Notes under the pieces: model-generated | What the model was told of the DNA's origin: nothing | The model's database searches: none | Seen by the model: the letters and a program-made list of their open reading frames with translations, nothing else | Program-made: the position numbers and the translations under genes | DNA from: Streptomyces sp. NBC_00576 | Lineage (GTDB): Bacteria; Actinomycetota; Actinomycetes; Streptomycetales; Streptomycetaceae | Assembly (NCBI RefSeq): GCF_036345175.1 | Contig: NZ_CP107780.1 | Location: forward strand, 434,001 to 498,000 | DNA length: 64,000 nucleotides | Reading direction: 5' to 3' | Shown: in pieces, positions 32,246 through 41,068 of the stretch | Layout: every line of letters begins with the position of its first letter | How positions within the stretch are numbered: the first letter of the stretch is position 1

Positions 32246-33274
32246 TCAGGCGTCCGTGGTGGGTGTGGCCCCTGCGGGGCCGGTGCTGGCCCGCAGGGAT
32301 ATGGGCGGTGCGAGGAGATGGTGCCGGGGCGGCGCGTCGGGATGGTTGAGTCGCTCCACCAGCAGGTCGACGGCTAGTCGGCCCATCTCGGCGGCCGGTA
32401 CGTCCGCCGCGGTGAGCTGCGGGGTCACCGTTTCCGCCCAGCGGCCGGCCACGACCCCAGTGAGGGAGAAGTCCCGCGGCACATTGCGGCCGGCCTCGGC
32501 GAGACCCCGATAGAGGCCGCCGAGCGCGGCTTCGTTCAGGGTGACCAGGGCCGTGGTGGCCGGGTCGTCGTGCAAAATCCGTTCGAGACAGGCCTGACCC
32601 GAGGCGGCGTCGTCGCCACAGCAGTACGTCCGGACCGTCAGTCCGCGTTCGGCCGCAGCCTTCGTGAAACCGTCCAGGCCTCGGTGCGCGGACTCGTACC
32701 CGGTGCGCAGCAACTGCTCGGGACGGTTGACGAAGGCGACTCGGCGGTGGCCGAGATCCGCCAGGTGATGGACGCAGCGCTCCACCAACGCGGTGTGGTC
32801 CAGCCCCACCCACCAACCGCCCTCGGGCCGAGCAGTCCGACCGATGGCGACGGAGGGGAAGTCAACGGCGGACAGATGGTCCACCCGGTCGTCTTCCAGC
32901 CTGATCTCCATCAGGATCGCGCCGTCGACCCGACGCTCCCCCAACAGCCGCTGGAAGGAACGGTCGCTGTCGACGCCGCTGGGAGACAGGAGCACGTCGT
33001 AGTCGTAGGCCGCGGCTGCCTCCACCACGCTGCCGATGAAATCCAGCTGCATTCCCGTGTAGTGGTTCCCGGCCGGCGGGAAGACCAGACCGATGGTGCT
33101 GGTCCGGCCGTTGGCCAGCGCGCGGGCACTGGCACTGGGCCGGTAGCCCAACTCGTCGACAACCTGCTGGATCTTGCGGCGCGTGTCCTCCGAAACCGGC
33201 CGCTTGCCGCTCAGCGCGTAGGACACGGTGCTCCGCGAGACACCGGCCCTCTTGGCGATCTCACCGATGTTCAC
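32246..33274 (-). CDS. LacI-family repressor of the 25-37 kb glycan locus
   Basis: This 342-residue regulator has a LacI helix-turn-helix (NIGEIAKRAGVSRSTVSYALS, about residues 2-22), hinge SARALANGRTS and a sugar-binding core. GTG at 33274 follows AAGGAG. It is transcribed toward the CUT1 transporter and away from the large glycosidase at 33630. The intergenic region holds three copies of CGAACCGGTTCG, a classic LacI-type symmetric operator placed on both divergent promoters, so the protein is very likely autoregulated and represses the glycosidase. The inducer is presumably an oligosaccharide product. Confidence 0.92.
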   Translation of the reverse strand: MNIGEIAKRAGVSRSTVSYALSGKRPVSEDTRRKIQQVVDELGYRPSASARALANGRTSTIGLVFPPAGNHYTGMQLDFIGSVVEAAAAYDYDVLLSPSGVDSDRSFQRLLGERRVDGAILMEIRLEDDRVDHLSAVDFPSVAIGRTARPEGGWWVGLDHTALVERCVHHLADLGHRRVAFVNRPEQLLRTGYESAHRGLDGFTKAAAERGLTVRTYCCGDDAASGQACLERILHDDPATTALVTLNEAALGGLYRGLAEAGRNVPRDFSLTGVVAGRWAETVTPQLTAADVPAAEMGRLAVDLLVERLNHPDAPPRHHLLAPPISLRASTGPAGATPTTDA

Positions 33275-33288
33275 GGCAACTCCTTGCT

Positions 33289-33300
33289 CGAACCGGTTCG
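33289..33300. promoter_or_regulatory. LacI operator copy 1
   Basis: CGAACCGGTTCG, a perfect 12-bp palindrome, lies 15 bases upstream of the LacI GTG start. It could act as a roadblock site or as auxiliary operator for looping with the copies at 33370 and 33525 (centres 81 and 236 bp away). Confidence 0.8.
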
Positions 33301-33369
33301 ATACCTCGGAGAGGAAACCGTCCCCCGGTCGCGTGGCACTGGAAGGGTAGAGCGACGACTATCGGCTGT

Positions 33370-33419
33370 CGAACCGGTTCGCGTGAAGTGAACGTAGAAA
33401 CAAGCCAGGCGCCTGTCAA
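33370..33419 (-). promoter_or_regulatory. LacI gene promoter with operator copy 2
   Basis: On the minus strand TTGACA (33419-33414), a 17-bp spacer and TACGTT (33396-33391) form a promoter. The operator CGAACCGGTTCG (33370-33381) begins just after the expected start point near 33384, which fits autorepression. Confidence 0.8.
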
Positions 33420-33492
33420 CACTTCGAACCACTCTTTCCGTAAAGACCCTGCAATCCGCCATACGCGACACGGGTTCCGTATGTCGGGGGGA

Positions 33493-33536
33493 TTGCTGGC
33501 CGGTTTCCTCGGTGCTAGCTTCGCCGAACCGGTTCG
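33493..33536 (+). promoter_or_regulatory. Promoter of the 1220-residue glycosidase with operator copy 3
   Basis: TTGCTG (33493-33498), a 17-bp spacer and TAGCTT (33516-33521) make a plausible promoter. The operator CGAACCGGTTCG (33525-33536) covers the expected start near 33528. The leader to the ATG at 33630 is about 100 bases. No gene is visible in the 356-base divergent gap. Confidence 0.75.
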
Positions 33537-33629
33537 ACCCGCTCCCGGCTACCCCTCCACCGAGATGGCCCGGCGCCAGTCGGCCGAAGTGGGCTGGAAC
33601 CGCCCCCCTCAAGGATTAGGACGCAATCC

Positions 33630-36600
33630 ATGCCACCTGCTGACAGATCCGCCAGGCGCCGAGGCTCGGCCGCCGTGGCACTGACTCTCGGTGCGGGCCT
33701 GCTGGCCGCGCCGGCCCTCCCCGCACAGGCGGCCGACGCACCCCAACCCGCCGCCCGCTACACCTTCGACCAGGACGACCTCGCGTCGGGCAGGGTCACC
33801 GACAGCTCCGGCAACGGCCTGACGGCGAGCCTGGTGAACGGCGACACCGCGCAGTCCGTCGCGGGCGCCGACGGCGGCAAAGCGCTCGCCCTGCCCGGCG
33901 GGGCGCCCACCTCGAACGGCGCGTACGTCCGGCTGCCCCGTGAAGTCCTCGGCGACGCAACCGACTTGACGGTCTCGGCCCGCGTGAAGTGGAGCGGCGA
34001 CAAGTCGTCCTGGCAGCGGATCTTCGATCTCGGCACCAACACCACCAAGTATTTCTTCAGCACTCCGTACAACGGCAACGGACTGTTCCAGACCTCGGTG
34101 ACCACCGGCGGAGGCGGAGCGGAGGCGCAGGCCCTGGGCTACGCGATGCTGCCCGCGGACGCTTGGCGGACCGTCACCGTCACCCTCGACACCAGCGCCG
34201 GTCGGCTCACCACCTACCTCGACGGCACGGCGGTGTCGTCCGCCGCGACCGGCATCAAGGCCAAGGAACTGCTGGACGGTTCGGCCACGGCCGCCGGCTA
34301 CATCGGCAAGTCCTTCTGGCCGGACCCGCTGCTCAAGGGCTCGATCGACGACTTCGCCGTGTGGCACTCGGCGCTCAGCGCCGAGCAGGTGGCCGGCCTG
34401 GTCGGGGCCGTGCCGACCCTCCAGGACGTCTCGAAGACATCCTTCGAAGCCCGGACCACCACCGGGACCGCCCCAACCCTGCCGGCGTCCGTCCGCTCCT
34501 CCTTCTCCGACGGCTACGACCGCGACGCGCCGATCACCTGGGACACCGTGCCGTCCGACAAGTACGCCCGGCCCGGAACGTTCACCGTGGCCGGAACCGT
34601 CGCCGGCCGAGCCGTGACGGCGACCGTCACCGTGGTCCGCGAGGGGCAGCTCACCGTCGACCTCGGCTCGGACACAGGCACGTTCCACGGCGGCGCCTCC
34701 GGCACCCTCTACGGGGTGTACGGGGATGGTGTCCCCACCAACAACCTGATCGAGGGCATGGGCCTGCGCACGGTCTCCACGAAGGCACAGGACGGCCCGC
34801 AGCACCCCGGCGCCGACGCGCTGGACGTGGTCAAGCCGCTGGCCGACTCCACCAACGGCGACGTGTACATCTATATGACAGACATCCACCGCGGCTTCCC
34901 GTACGAGTGGCCGGGCAACACCCCCGAGGAGAAGCTCAGGCTCTACAACGAGAAGATCGCCAAGCAGGTCGACCAGGTGCTGCAGCTGCCGAAGCAGTAC
35001 CAGGACAACATCGTCTTCGTGCCGTTCAACGAGCCCGAGGGCAACATGTTCGGCACCGGCGACTGGAGCCTCGACAAGGTCAGCTGGCTCAACGACCCGG
35101 ACGACTTCTTCGCCGCCTGGGACGACGCGTACAAGCTCATCAAGGGCAAGATGCCGAGCGCCCGCATCGCAGGCCCCAACACCAGCGTCCTCTACGACCA
35201 GGTGAAGGGTTTCCTCACGCACACCCTGGCCGCCGGCACTCTCCCGGACGTCATCACCTGGCACGAGCTGAGCCACCCGGAGGCGGTGCGCCAGAGCGTC
35301 GCCAAGTACCGGGTGTGGGAGAAGGAACTGTTCAAGGGCACCGACAGGGAGGGCACCCAACTCCCCGTCAACATCAACGAGTACGCCTTCAACTACCACA
35401 CCTCGGTCCCCGGCCAGATGATCCAGTGGGTGTCCGCGATCGAGGAATCCAAGGTCGATGCCGACATCGCCTACTGGAACATCGACGGTAACCTCTCCGA
35501 CTCCGCGGTGCAGTCGGGCCGCGGCAACGGCCAGTGGTGGCTGCTGAACGCGTACGCCTCGATGAGCGGGCACACGGTGAAGGCGACCCCGCCGTTCCCC
35601 GGCGAGAACTACACCATGCAGGGCGTCGCCACTCTCGACGAGAAGAAGAAGCAGGCCCGGCTGATCTTCGGCGGGTCCACCGGCAAGGGCCACATCACCT
35701 TCGCGGACGTCCCGAAGAAGCTCTTCGGGAAGCGTGTGCACGCCTGGGTGCGGGAGATCGAGTGGAGCGGACAGGTCGGCGACAACTCCGGTCCGAAGCT
35801 GCTCGCCGAACAGGATCTGAAGGTCGGTGCCGACGGCACGGTAGTCGTCGACTTCGGCGACGGCGCGCTGCCGAAGCTGCGGGAGTCATCGGCGTACGAG
35901 ATCGTCCTCAGCCCGGCCGGGAAGGCGAAGGGCACGCAGTCGCCGCCCGTGCGCTGGCAGGCTTCGTACGAGGCGGAGGACGCCGCTCACACCGGAACCG
36001 GCTACTCAAGGAACGGGCCGGAGGGCTCACCCCGCGACGTGTCGAAGTTCTACACCTCGGGCGGGTACGACGTCGGCGGCCTGCGTACCGGCTCGGACGT
36101 CACCCTCGAAACCACTGTGGACGTGCCGCAGGACGGCACCTACGACCTGAGCGTCTTCGCCAACTCGCTCAACACCTTCGACAAGGTGAAGGAGCAGGGC
36201 CCGACCAACGTCTTCCTGCGGGTGGACGGCAAGGCGGACAGCGAGCAGGAGTTGTACCTGCCGCTGGGCTACAAGTGGGTGGTCTGGGACCACACCGACA
36301 CCAAGGTCCAGCTCACCAAGGGCAAGCACACCCTCACGCTCGCCGCGAAGAGCGCCGACGGCAAGCGCGCCACCAAGGGCGACGCCATCGTCGACCGCCT
36401 CACCCTCTCCCTCCCCGAGGCTTCAGCCGGCACCCAGGTGTACGAGGGTGAGCTGGCCTGGCTGGGCGGCGGGGCGCAACCCGTCTACGACCTGCCGAAG
36501 CGGGCCCAGGCCCCCGCCACCGGCTCGGGCGCGGCCCAGCTCAGGAAGGACCAGACGGCGACGTTCTGGGTCTACTCCCCCGCCGACCGCGAGGCCACGC

Positions 36601-37292
36601 TCAAGGTCGACGCTCTCGACGGCACGGGCGCCCGGCTCTCCGTGAACGGGCACGACGTCCTGCGCCTGGCCAAGGGCAGGAGCAAGGTGGCGGTCTCCCT
36701 GTCGGGCGGCGTCAACAAGGTGACGGTGACCGGCGGTTCGGCCACCACCCTCGTCGACCGCCTCACCGTCACCCCCACGGAGGGCACGCTCCAGACGCGT
36801 ACGTACGAGGCCGGCGATGCGAAGCTCGCGGGCTCGGCCGCGCTCACCCCGCTCTCCCTGGCCACCGCCGGCACGGCGATCACCGGGGTCGGCGGCGAGC
36901 CGGGCAACGGCAACACCGCGACGTTCACCGTCGCCGCCGACCGGAGCGGCCTGTACGCGCTGCGCATCCGCTACTCCAACCCCGAACAGGCCGAGGCCAC
37001 CCACTACAACCCCGATCCGCTCGCCCGCCACGCCGACATCAGCGTCAACGGCGGGGAGACACGGCGGGTCAGCTTCCCGCACAGCTTCCACCAGAACAAC
37101 TTCTGGGAGCTGACCGTCGCCGTCCAGCTGAAGAAGGGACAGAACACGATCACCTTCCGCTCCGAGGAACTGCCCAACTTCGACGGCACCACCTACGCCT
37201 CGGACACCTTCCCCGGCGTACCGCTCCGCTCCCGCTACGCACCACTGATCGACCGGATCAGCGTCGCGCCGTACGCGCGCGAGACGCGATGA
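33630..37292 (+). CDS. Large secreted multidomain clan-A glycosidase (LamG, Ig-like, CBM35-like)
   Basis: This 1220-residue exported protein has a signal peptide (about 1-35), a LamG/concanavalin-type domain (about 40-255) and a bacterial Ig-like domain (about 265-345). The TIM-barrel catalytic region (about 350-690) is homologous to that of the 3387-5966 protein, with putative acid/base Glu468 in PFNEPEG and nucleophile Glu584 in NINEYAFN. A CBM35-like domain (about 775-930), a middle beta domain (about 935-1050) and a last CBM35-like domain (about 1055-1216) follow. The presence of three carbohydrate-binding-type modules suggests attack on an insoluble or branched plant polymer. Family and substrate are not assignable by eye. 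It is controlled by three LacI operators upstream. Confidence 0.82.
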   Translation: MPPADRSARRRGSAAVALTLGAGLLAAPALPAQAADAPQPAARYTFDQDDLASGRVTDSSGNGLTASLVNGDTAQSVAGADGGKALALPGGAPTSNGAYVRLPREVLGDATDLTVSARVKWSGDKSSWQRIFDLGTNTTKYFFSTPYNGNGLFQTSVTTGGGGAEAQALGYAMLPADAWRTVTVTLDTSAGRLTTYLDGTAVSSAATGIKAKELLDGSATAAGYIGKSFWPDPLLKGSIDDFAVWHSALSAEQVAGLVGAVPTLQDVSKTSFEARTTTGTAPTLPASVRSSFSDGYDRDAPITWDTVPSDKYARPGTFTVAGTVAGRAVTATVTVVREGQLTVDLGSDTGTFHGGASGTLYGVYGDGVPTNNLIEGMGLRTVSTKAQDGPQHPGADALDVVKPLADSTNGDVYIYMTDIHRGFPYEWPGNTPEEKLRLYNEKIAKQVDQVLQLPKQYQDNIVFVPFNEPEGNMFGTGDWSLDKVSWLNDPDDFFAAWDDAYKLIKGKMPSARIAGPNTSVLYDQVKGFLTHTLAAGTLPDVITWHELSHPEAVRQSVAKYRVWEKELFKGTDREGTQLPVNINEYAFNYHTSVPGQMIQWVSAIEESKVDADIAYWNIDGNLSDSAVQSGRGNGQWWLLNAYASMSGHTVKATPPFPGENYTMQGVATLDEKKKQARLIFGGSTGKGHITFADVPKKLFGKRVHAWVREIEWSGQVGDNSGPKLLAEQDLKVGADGTVVVDFGDGALPKLRESSAYEIVLSPAGKAKGTQSPPVRWQASYEAEDAAHTGTGYSRNGPEGSPRDVSKFYTSGGYDVGGLRTGSDVTLETTVDVPQDGTYDLSVFANSLNTFDKVKEQGPTNVFLRVDGKADSEQELYLPLGYKWVVWDHTDTKVQLTKGKHTLTLAAKSADGKRATKGDAIVDRLTLSLPEASAGTQVYEGELAWLGGGAQPVYDLPKRAQAPATGSGAAQLRKDQTATFWVYSPADREATLKVDALDGTGARLSVNGHDVLRLAKGRSKVAVSLSGGVNKVTVTGGSATTLVDRLTVTPTEGTLQTRTYEAGDAKLAGSAALTPLSLATAGTAITGVGGEPGNGNTATFTVAADRSGLYALRIRYSNPEQAEATHYNPDPLARHADISVNGGETRRVSFPHSFHQNNFWELTVAVQLKKGQNTITFRSEELPNFDGTTYASDTFPGVPLRSRYAPLIDRISVAPYARETR

Positions 37293-37315
37293 CGTAGACA
37301 CCACCGGCGGCAAAA

Positions 37316-37350
37316 GCCCGGGTCCGGCGACATGGTCGCCGGGCCCGGGC
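37316..37350. terminator. Bidirectional terminator
   Basis: A 16-bp stem (37316-37331 with 37335-37350, one G-T wobble) with a 3-base loop is preceded by AAAA, which is a U-run for the minus-strand reading. It separates the large glycosidase from the convergent BNR enzyme. Confidence 0.85.
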
Positions 37351-37372
37351 ACCCCGTTGTCCGAAGGCCCTC

Positions 37373-39436
37373 TCAGTTGATGCGGACGATCTTCCAGAGC
37401 TGGTCGTCGACGTTCACGTCGTTCCACTGGACGACGCCTGCGCCGTTGGCGGTGGAGGACTGGGCGACGCCGGCGTTGAGGTTGCTGTTGACGTTCTTGA
37501 GTTCGTAGTAGCCGTTGCCCGCGTCGGTGAGGGTCCACTTCTGCGAGTTGGCGGCGGAGGGGGTGTTCTGGACCACGACGGCTCCCGGGGTGGTGGACCC
37601 GCTGCGGATGTCGAGGTTGAGGTTGCTGTTGGCGTTCCTGATGGTCCAGGCTCCGCTGCCCGCTGACTGGAAGGTGTAGAGCTGGCAGACACAGGCGGAG
37701 TTCTGCCACTGCTGGACGGCGGTGTTGGTGGCCGTGGAGCCGTTGGGGATGTCGAGGTACTTGCCGCTGTTCTTGTTGACGAGGATGTACTGTCCGGTGC
37801 CCAGCGGCGGCAGGGCGGTCTGGGTGAGGTTCCAGCGCTGGCAGGCGCAGCCGGTGTCGCTCCACTGGTCGGCGGTGGTGCCGGTGGCGGTAGAGGCGTT
37901 CGGGATCTCCAGGTACCTGCCGGTGACACGGTTGGTGAGCGTGTAGCCGCCGGCGGGGTTGGGAGCGACGGCCCACTCGTGGTCGAGGGTGCCGTTGTCG
38001 TCCCACTGCAGGACCCGGGCACCGTTGGCGGTGGACTGGTTCTCCACGCCGAGGACCTTGCCACTGGCCACGTTGAAGATCTTGAAGAAGCCGGAGGGCT
38101 GCGCCGCGAAGCGCCACTGCTGGTCGTTGGCGTTGGTGGTGTTCTGCTGCGTCGCGGTGGTGCCGTTTGCGGTGGAGCCGCCCGCGATGGTCAGCGGGAG
38201 GTTGCTGTTGGCGTTCGACACCGTGTAGGTGGCACCGTCCGAGATTCCGCCGCCGAGATCGATGGTGCCGTACGTGACGGGGTTACGGACGTTGCTGCCG
38301 CCGCTGCCCCCGCTGAGCACCAGCAGGCTGTGGCCGTCGGGCAGGGGCAGCAGGCCACGGCTGTAGCCGCCGACGACGGTGGAGTTGATGCGCGTCCAGG
38401 TGTCGGCGGCACCGTTCGCGGTGTTGAGGAACAGGTCGCCCGTGCTGTAGGCGCTGACGACGAGGGTCCCGTTGGGGCCGCCGGTGGGCAGCCAGGTGAT
38501 GTATGGGGTGCTGGTGGGCACCGTGCCGTCCGTCGCACGCAGGGGGATGCCCGTGACGGAGTTGAAGGCCTCCGGGTCGGCGGAGATCTTGTAGTAGACG
38601 GCGAAGTTGCCCGCGGCCGAGCCGCCGTACTCGTACGTCATGACGTAGTTGCCGTTGGGCAGCTTCGCGACGGTGGCCATGCCGGGGCGCTGACTGTAGG
38701 TGGGCATCGCCACGTCGTTCACCACAGGCCCCCAGGTGCGCCCGTCCGTGGAGACCTGGTGCACGAGCTTCTGGCCGTAGGCGGAATCACGCTGGTCGGA
38801 GTAGTAGACGATCAGCTTGCCGTTGGCGTAGAGGAAGAACGGCTCCCATACGGGGGTGTTGCCGTTGCCGTTCGTGTCGAAGGCCGGGCCCCCGGTGGCG
38901 ATGTTGCTGACGAAGGTCCAGGTCAGTCCGCGGTCCGTGCTGGCGTAGACATCGATCTTGATGGCAGAGCGGTCGGAGGGGACGGACGCTCCGGCGGCGA
39001 GGATGGTACCCGCAGGGAAGTCGCCCATGGCGGTGGGGAGTTCGAAGAGCTCGGGCTCCCAGCGCATGCCCCAGCCGTTCTGGGTGTCGGCTATGTCCGA
39101 GATCTTCGTCCAGGCGTTGCCGTTGTCGGTGCTTCGGTAGATCGGGAAGACCGGTGTCCCGGTGGTGTACTGCTCGAAGGTCGACAGGATCGTGCCGTTG
39201 GCCGAGCCGTTGTGCTGCAGACGCAGCGCCCGCGGATAGAACGACCCGGGCGAGGGCGCGTTCGACGGCGGGGTGTACATCGTCTGCGACGGACGGGCCA
39301 GGGCGTCCGCCCGGCCCGCGGCGGGCAGCAGCAGCGTCGCCACGGCGGCCAGCAGGGCGATTACGGCCGTCAGGAGGAAGAGAGGACGGGAATGCGGAGC
39401 GGCGCCGGATCTGGCGCCTGTCTGCACAGTGGACAT
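37373..39436 (-). CDS. Secreted BNR-propeller exo-glycosidase with ricin-type modules
   Basis: This 687-residue protein has an N-terminal membrane/signal segment (about 18-45), then a six-bladed sialidase-type propeller (about 50-390) with Asp-box-like repeats such as STDNGNAWTKI, STDRGLTWTFV and STDGRTWGPV. Blade openings such as FYPRALRL and RWEPELFELP also fit. Two ricin-type trefoil regions follow (about 395-545 and 550-687), rich in QxW and NxNS repeats. The blade pattern recalls GH93 exo-1,5-alpha-arabinanases as well as sialidases; the arabinanase reading suits the context, but the catalytic residues are not certain. GGGAG precedes the ATG at 39436. Confidence 0.75.
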   Translation of the reverse strand: MSTVQTGARSGAAPHSRPLFLLTAVIALLAAVATLLLPAAGRADALARPSQTMYTPPSNAPSPGSFYPRALRLQHNGSANGTILSTFEQYTTGTPVFPIYRSTDNGNAWTKISDIADTQNGWGMRWEPELFELPTAMGDFPAGTILAAGASVPSDRSAIKIDVYASTDRGLTWTFVSNIATGGPAFDTNGNGNTPVWEPFFLYANGKLIVYYSDQRDSAYGQKLVHQVSTDGRTWGPVVNDVAMPTYSQRPGMATVAKLPNGNYVMTYEYGGSAAGNFAVYYKISADPEAFNSVTGIPLRATDGTVPTSTPYITWLPTGGPNGTLVVSAYSTGDLFLNTANGAADTWTRINSTVVGGYSRGLLPLPDGHSLLVLSGGSGGSNVRNPVTYGTIDLGGGISDGATYTVSNANSNLPLTIAGGSTANGTTATQQNTTNANDQQWRFAAQPSGFFKIFNVASGKVLGVENQSTANGARVLQWDDNGTLDHEWAVAPNPAGGYTLTNRVTGRYLEIPNASTATGTTADQWSDTGCACQRWNLTQTALPPLGTGQYILVNKNSGKYLDIPNGSTATNTAVQQWQNSACVCQLYTFQSAGSGAWTIRNANSNLNLDIRSGSTTPGAVVVQNTPSAANSQKWTLTDAGNGYYELKNVNSNLNAGVAQSSTANGAGVVQWNDVNVDDQLWKIVRIN

Positions 39437-39663
39437 TGCGGCTCCCAGGGGAAGGGATGAAGGTGTGTTTCAGTGCCCGCCGCACGCCGGATCGATCCGG
39501 GCGTGGAACAGCGGAGTCCAGGGACGAGTGACGTCAGCCGCCCTGACAACGGCCGACGCCTTGGCGACGACGAATCCGACGAGCCTCTTGGAACGAGGGT
39601 CCTCGGGAGACAGCGGTGGTGCTCACACGTGCGCTCGGGTCCGCACGCGGTCGGTGCGGTGGC

Positions 39664-40728
39664 TCAAGCGGTGCGAGGTGCCGTCCGCCCCTGACGTGAG
39701 GGCGGGGGCGCGGTCGAGCCGCGGATGACGAGTTCGACCGGTGGCTCGCTCGCCGGAGGCAGGTCGGTCCCCGGCTCCTCGATGGCGTGCACGAGCAGTC
39801 TGATCCCTTCCCGCGCCGCGGCGTCGAAGGGCTGACGCGCGGTGGTCAGCGGAGGGGTGACGTGGGCGAAGACGGGGTTGCCGTCGAATCCGACCACGCT
39901 GATGTCCTCCGGTACCTGACGGCCGGCCTCGCGCAGGGCGTGGATCAGGCCGATGGCCATCTCGTCGCCCGCCACGAACACGGCGGTCACCGAACTGTCC
40001 GCAGCCAGTTCCCGGCCTGCGGCGTAGCCGGATTCGGGTGACCAGTCGCCGTCGATCACCGGGGATTCGGGCGCGCCCCGTTCCGCGAGCGCCGCGCGCC
40101 AGCCGTCGATACGGTCCTTGGAGGCGTACCAGCGTTGCGGGCCCGCAAGATGGTGGACGGTGGTGTGTCCCAGATCCAGCAGGTGTTCGGTGGCTGCCCG
40201 TGCCAGTTCGTAGGCGCCCACACCCACGCTCAGGGTTCGAGCGGAGGTGAAGGCCGGGGGCGCTCCCAGGAAGAGGACCGGTACGTCGATCCTGACGGAG
40301 ATCTCTCCTTCCACGATGGGTTCGGAGACGACGACGCCGTCAACTCCCTGTTCGAGGAGCGACAGCACGGCGCCGGCGATGCCGTCGGGGTCACCGTCCA
40401 CGGTGTTGAGCACCCGCAGTGCGTAACCGGCGTCCCGTACGGCCTTCTCCACTCCCACGAGGAGTGAGGCGGTTCCGTACCCGGCTGTGCCCAGGGCGAC
40501 GACCCCGATCGAACGGCTCCGGCCCGAGGCGAGCGCCCTGGCCGCGTGGTTCAGCCGGTATCCGAGCTCTCCGGCTGTGTCGAGAACGCGTCGGCGGACC
40601 TCGTCGGAGACGTACGGCTCGTTGTTGAAGACCCGTGACACCGTCTTGCGCGAAACGCCGGCCGCAAGGGCCACGTCCGCGCTGCGCGGTGCGGGGGAAC
40701 CCGCGTTCCGCCCCACCACTCGTGTCAT
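39664..40728 (-). CDS. LacI-family repressor beside the GH42 transporter operon
   Basis: This 354-residue regulator has the helix-turn-helix SADVALAAGVSRKTVSRVFN near residues 16-35, then RLNHAARALASGRS as hinge and a ligand-binding core (SIGVVALGT, then HLAGPQRWYASKDRIDGW). GGGAG precedes the ATG at 40728. The divergent transporter/GH42 operon begins 341 bases away, and a double palindrome lies 45 bases upstream of this start, so it probably controls both itself and that operon. The effector is likely galactose or a beta-galactoside, by context only. Confidence 0.88.
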   Translation of the reverse strand: MTRVVGRNAGSPAPRSADVALAAGVSRKTVSRVFNNEPYVSDEVRRRVLDTAGELGYRLNHAARALASGRSRSIGVVALGTAGYGTASLLVGVEKAVRDAGYALRVLNTVDGDPDGIAGAVLSLLEQGVDGVVVSEPIVEGEISVRIDVPVLFLGAPPAFTSARTLSVGVGAYELARAATEHLLDLGHTTVHHLAGPQRWYASKDRIDGWRAALAERGAPESPVIDGDWSPESGYAAGRELAADSSVTAVFVAGDEMAIGLIHALREAGRQVPEDISVVGFDGNPVFAHVTPPLTTARQPFDAAAREGIRLLVHAIEEPGTDLPPASEPPVELVIRGSTAPPPSRQGRTAPRTA

Positions 40729-40772
40729 GAGAACTCCCGATGGCCGTGAGTATCGAACCAGGTCAACCGTAT

Positions 40773-40798
40773 GACCGCGCGGTCTTGACCGCGCGGTC
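40773..40798. promoter_or_regulatory. Double palindromic operator of the LacI gene
   Basis: Two identical palindromes GACCGCGCGGTC (40773-40784 and 40787-40798) are separated by TT, and the whole block, with AT flanks, is again an inverted repeat. Centres are 14 bp apart. It is probably bound by the LacI protein encoded at 40728 or by another dimeric regulator. Confidence 0.65.
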
Positions 40799-40953
40799 AT
40801 ATCTACGCCGCGCCAGGGTCCCCCGTCAAGAGAACGGGCAGCTTTTCTTGCGTCGAATGACCGATTTCCTGCTCATGGGACGGTCCGGGCGACGCCTTCT
40901 CCGCAGGGCCTTGACAGCGGACCCCTGGAAAGTTCACTCTTCACCGCGTCAGC

Positions 40954-40973
40954 CGATCGGATCTGTCCGATCG
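40954..40973. promoter_or_regulatory. Inverted repeat before the GH42 transporter operon
   Basis: CGATCGGA and TCCGATCG (8-bp arms, 4-base spacer TCTG) lie 96 bases before the binding-protein start. A TTGACA at 40911-40916 could be the -35 box, although a good -10 is not evident. The element is a candidate operator. Apart from these elements and the double palindrome, the 341-base gap shows no gene. Confidence 0.45.
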
Positions 40974-41068
40974 CGTTCGTTTCTGGTCGTATCCGTCGAC
41001 CGCTTCCCGTCATGCCCCCTTGAGCCGATGCGCCACGCCCGGGCCATGACAGCCCTTCAGGAGCCGAA

